Positions 60,796 to 64,000 of a DNA stretch of 64,000 nt are shown here, one piece after another. The stretch's first letter is position 1, and the number at the start of each line of letters is the position of its first letter. The notes under the pieces were generated by a model. That model had not been told where the DNA came from. It searched no databases and was given only the letters and a program-made list of their open reading frames with translations. The stretch lies in contig CAZUXM010000010.1 in the NCBI GenBank assembly GCA_964624635.1, positions 3,530 to 67,529 on the forward strand. Direction: 5' to 3'. Position numbers and translations under genes: made by a program. Origin of the DNA: JANWKQ01 sp964624635 (GTDB lineage: Bacteria > Bacteroidota > Bacteroidia > CAIKAF01).

Positions 60796-63708
60796 CTAAT
60801 CAAAAAATACTTCATCAATAAAAATAAATGAAGGCTCGCCTTCTCCAGGATGTCCTTTCGGTAAAGGACCAAAATCCTCTACTACTATTTTATAATATCG
60901 ATAAGCGGGTTTATCAGAAATACTCAATTCGCATGGTACTACTTTTATTTCATCTGTATTGATGATGCCATTTTCATGTAATACCATCGTTTTTAACAAC
61001 GTAAAGTTGGTTTTATCATCTGATCCATATACCTCAAATGCGTTGGGGAAAAATATCCATGAACGGTTATCCGCTAAAAATCTTGCTGTAATTTTAGTAT
61101 GTGTATTTTTCTTCTTTGTATCTATAATCGCTTCCAAATCCTGACCTTGATATCCGTGCCAATATCCTTTTTTCCAATCAGGATCCCCGGTAACCCCATC
61201 CAATAAACCATCAGCACCACCGGCAAAATATTGAGCATTGGCCTTGCTTAAAATTTCAATGGAATAATCGTTGGGTTTTAAAAAACATTTTCCTTTCGCT
61301 TCTGCGCTGTTATTTCCGCTTAATCCAAATGTTGAATAAGCAGTAATGGTACAGGTAGATTTAACCTTAAACTTTTTGGTGTATTTACTTTTAACTTCTT
61401 TTCCGTTAGAATATTTAATGGTGTAAAAAGTTGAATTAACGGTTGGGTTATCACTTAAAATTTCAACCCATGTGTCTTTTTTAAACACTTTCGATTCAAT
61501 TTTAATCACAGGAGCTTTTATGTAATTGGGAGCTTCTACTTTAGATGTATTTAAAATATTTCCTTCGGTAATTATTCCCGGGGTTGATTCGAATCTTAAT
61601 AAACCACCATGCATGATTTCTTCATAAGAAAGATATAGTCTATCGAGGGGTTCTCCATTCCAACTAATGCTGTTAATCTCTCCTTTATCGCGTTGTATTG
61701 ATAGTACCAATCCGTTTTCAAGATGTACCGTAGCTGTTTGAAAATGTGGAACTGTTAATGTAAAATAGGGTGATCCGGGATTTACCTGATACAAACCTAT
61801 AGCACTTAAAACATACCAGGCACTCATTTGTCCACAATCTTCATTACCACTTAAACCATCTTCTTTGTTCGAATAAAATTCGGTACGTATTTTTGAAACT
61901 ATACTGTTTGTTTTTTTAAAATCACCTACGTAATTATATAAATAAGCTACATGATGACTTGGTTCATTGCCATGTGCATATTGACCAATCAATCCGGTAA
62001 TATCTGCCTGTTCTCTTCCCGTCATGGTTGAACTTGTACCAAACAATGAATCTAATTTTTGGTGAAATTTCTCTTTACCTCCATATAGTTCTATCATACC
62101 TGCAATATCATGAGGAACAAAAAAACTGTATTGCCAGCCATTGGCTTCAGTATAATAATTATTTACCTGACGAGGATCGAAATCCGGCAACCAATCACCA
62201 TTGGCTCTTGGCATAATAAATCCTATCTCACCATTGAATAGATTTTTATATCCTAAGCTCACTTTTTCAAAATCAAGTGCTTCTTTTTCTCTTCCAGCCC
62301 ATTTACAAATTTTACTCATACAATGGTATTGATAACAATATTCCAATGTTTTTGAAACCGATTCGCTTTCATCTTCAATGGTAAGGTGGTTTTGTGAGTT
62401 CATTACTCCAATACCTCGGTAATTATCCATTTTAGCGGTAGCTACCATAGCATCACCTAATATGGTTTTGTACTGTTTATCAATTAATCCTTTGCTTATT
62501 GCATCTGCTATTACCGAAATAGAATGAATACCAATCATACAATCTGTCTCATTAGATGCTAACTCCCAAACGGGTAATCGTCCACCATCTTTAAATTGTT
62601 GTATAAAAGTTTGTACATAATCTTTTGTTCTGTTTTGATCGATAAGTGTATACAATGGATGTGCCGCCCTAAAAGTATCCCATAATGAAAATACAGTATA
62701 ATAATCTCCTTCTTTGGTATGAACTTGTCCATCCATGCCTCTGTATTTTCCATCTACATCATTCCATACATTAGGAACAATCATGGTATGATACAACGCG
62801 GTATAAAAAGTTTCATAATCTGATTTAGTATCTGCAGATACTTCAATTTTTCCCAATTCTTTATTCCAAAGTTGTCGTGCTTTGTCTTTGATGGATTTAA
62901 AATTCCATCCTGGATTTTCAGTTGTTAAATTAAGTTTTGCTCCTTCCACTCCAGTACCCGAAATGCCTACTTTTACCAATAGAGTATCATTAGTTTTTAC
63001 ATCAAAAAAGAAATTAGCACATAGTTGTTTTCCATTAATTTTTTTAAAACTACTTAGCTTAACACTATCATCCAATGCAATGGCTGAGGTGATTTTTCTG
63101 GAAAATTCTATGTAATAAAATATTTTTTGGTCTTTGGCCCATGCTTTACTGTAACGATATCCGGAGATTGTATGGTCATTAACGAGTTCAATTTCTCCAT
63201 CCAATAATTGATCGCGGTGATTAAGATTCAACACCACCATAGCTTTATTTTTATCATGAAATATGTATTGATGAAAACCTGTGCGTTGTGTTGAAGTAAG
63301 ATTTACCGTTACATCATTTCCCTTTAATTTAACACTATAAAAACCCGCTTGGGCTACTTCTTCGGCATGATCGTACTTACTGGCATAATCACCACTTTTA
63401 AATGCTTCAGATAAATGGGTAACCGGCATTAACATAACATCGCAATAATCACTGCAACCAGTTCCACTTAAATGGGTATGTGAAAAACCGTAGATAATTT
63501 TATCAGAATAATGATAACCTCCACATCCATCCCAACTATCATCAATTCGGGTATCAGGACTCAGCTGAACCATTCCATGCGGAACAGTGGCTCCGGGGTA
63601 AGTGTGTCCATGCCCTCCGGTACCAATCAACGGACGGACATAATCAGCATAATTTTGAGCAAATACGGTTTGAATAAATAACAGGAGGAGGGGTAAAAGG
63701 CGTTTCAT
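60796..63708 (-). CDS. Exported GH92 alpha-mannosidase
   Basis: 970 residues from ATG 63708, where a signal peptide begins (KRLLPLLLLFIQTVFAQ); an upstream in-frame ATG at 63768 gives a poor N-terminus. GH92 begins YVRPLIGTGGHGHTYPGA (about 23-40), with HGNEPSHHVAYLY and GLSGNEDCGQMSAWY carrying the catalytic Glu and Asp residues. The final 200 residues add a beta-sandwich with a chitobiase-like and a discoidin-like part (GADGLLDGVTGDPDWKKGYW). GH92 enzymes are Ca-dependent exo-alpha-mannosidases of N-glycans or yeast mannan. The end of the gene lies 4 bp from the TonB receptor. Confidence 0.95.
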   Translation of the reverse strand: MKRLLPLLLLFIQTVFAQNYADYVRPLIGTGGHGHTYPGATVPHGMVQLSPDTRIDDSWDGCGGYHYSDKIIYGFSHTHLSGTGCSDYCDVMLMPVTHLSEAFKSGDYASKYDHAEEVAQAGFYSVKLKGNDVTVNLTSTQRTGFHQYIFHDKNKAMVVLNLNHRDQLLDGEIELVNDHTISGYRYSKAWAKDQKIFYYIEFSRKITSAIALDDSVKLSSFKKINGKQLCANFFFDVKTNDTLLVKVGISGTGVEGAKLNLTTENPGWNFKSIKDKARQLWNKELGKIEVSADTKSDYETFYTALYHTMIVPNVWNDVDGKYRGMDGQVHTKEGDYYTVFSLWDTFRAAHPLYTLIDQNRTKDYVQTFIQQFKDGGRLPVWELASNETDCMIGIHSISVIADAISKGLIDKQYKTILGDAMVATAKMDNYRGIGVMNSQNHLTIEDESESVSKTLEYCYQYHCMSKICKWAGREKEALDFEKVSLGYKNLFNGEIGFIMPRANGDWLPDFDPRQVNNYYTEANGWQYSFFVPHDIAGMIELYGGKEKFHQKLDSLFGTSSTMTGREQADITGLIGQYAHGNEPSHHVAYLYNYVGDFKKTNSIVSKIRTEFYSNKEDGLSGNEDCGQMSAWYVLSAIGLYQVNPGSPYFTLTVPHFQTATVHLENGLVLSIQRDKGEINSISWNGEPLDRLYLSYEEIMHGGLLRFESTPGIITEGNILNTSKVEAPNYIKAPVIKIESKVFKKDTWVEILSDNPTVNSTFYTIKYSNGKEVKSKYTKKFKVKSTCTITAYSTFGLSGNNSAEAKGKCFLKPNDYSIEILSKANAQYFAGGADGLLDGVTGDPDWKKGYWHGYQGQDLEAIIDTKKKNTHTKITARFLADNRSWIFFPNAFEVYGSDDKTNFTLLKTMVLHENGIINTDEIKVVPCELSISDKPAYRYYKIVVEDFGPLPKGHPGEGEPSFIFIDEVFFD

Positions 63709-63759
63709 GGAATAAAAATAGAAATATAGATATACATTTGAATAACTCATTTGATTTAA

Positions 63760-64000
63760 ATGTATCATTTCAACGCAAAGATCAACATCATAGGAATTAA
63801 TCCGTATGTATTGTTACCTAAACCCGTTTTAGATGATATTTTTAAAGACTCCGGGAAAACCAAAGGACCCATACCGGTTACTATACAACTTAAGGACCAA
63901 ACGTTTACTCAGACACTGGTAAAATATGCCGGGAAGTGGCGTTTATACATCAACGGCCCCATGCTAAAACACATGAAAGCCGAAGTGAATGATGCCATAG
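63760..64000 (+). CDS. DUF1905-domain protein, N-terminal part
   Basis: Visible 80 codons from ATG 63760, open to the window edge. The text INPYVLLPKPVL, SGKTKGPIPVTIQLKD, KYAGKWRLYINGPML matches the DUF1905 domain (small beta-barrel found with YdeI/OmpD-associated C-terminal parts). A TACATTTG -7-like element lies at 63733-63740, 20 bp before the ATG. Function unknown. Divergent from GH92 with a 51-bp gap. Confidence 0.8.
   Translation, partial: MYHFNAKINIIGINPYVLLPKPVLDDIFKDSGKTKGPIPVTIQLKDQTFTQTLVKYAGKWRLYINGPMLKHMKAEVNDAI

Overview
The window is AT-rich chromosomal DNA from a member of the Bacteroidota, probably a flavobacteria-like lineage. The evidence is secreted proteins with type IX secretion system (T9SS) sorting domains of both type A and type B, a PorE-like/PorP-SprF-like outer-membrane pair, DUF4270 and DUF4296 lipoproteins, single-domain GT5 'glycogen/starch synthase', and repeated Bacteroidota-type promoters (TAnnTTTG at -7, TTG/TTTG at about -33). 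No rRNA, tRNA, CRISPR array or prophage was seen.

Layout. 1-7.2 kb: 3' end of fumarase, a small secreted protein, three RNA methyltransferases (RsmF-like, RlmB, RsmB-like), an exported MORN-repeat protein and the folA-thyA thymidylate pair. 7.3-17.3 kb: a block of secreted proteins, namely one type B T9SS protein and two tandem copies of a two-gene unit in which a small NTGD-motif exported protein precedes a giant HYR/adhesin-like protein with a type A sorting domain. 17.3-20.1 kb: a complete IS1595-family transposon. 20.3-31 kb: recJ, hsp20, a radA / methionine-type aminotransferase / omega-amidase operon, panD and panC. 31-38 kb: GT5-like protein, DUF4270 lipoprotein, glmS, a VanZ-like protein, then acpP-fabF-rnc. 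38-50 kb: pdeM, an Asn-rich secreted protein, rnr, a sugar-phosphate isomerase, lipB, a polytopic membrane protein, an MscS channel, a 2'-5' RNA ligase-like protein and an exported GH1 enzyme. 50-64 kb: T9SS-associated PorE/PorP pair, AraC regulator, deoC, a TonB-dependent receptor and a GH92 alpha-mannosidase. The window ends in a DUF1905 gene.

The outstanding object is the transposon at 17287-20122. It has 24-bp terminal inverted repeats (23/24 matching), a perfect 8-bp target duplication (TAACATAT), an intact IS1595/ISXO2-type transposase, and a passenger region larger than the transposase gene. The passenger holds an XRE regulator with a 77-aa partner, a divergent operator-like region, a secreted protein with its own T9SS sorting domain, a 69-aa protein, and about 215 bp of serial hairpins ending in a terminator, which looks like a structured non-coding RNA. 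It lies about 29 bp upstream of one small-protein/giant-adhesin unit, within the likely promoter, so its leftward XRE transcript could now run into that host operon.

Functional links: folA-thyA serve the dTMP cycle; panC/panD supply pantothenate and acpP-fabF use the pantetheine cofactor; the aminotransferase and omega-amidase form a transamination pair; PorE/PorP-like proteins belong to the secretion route that exports the four sorting-domain proteins seen here.
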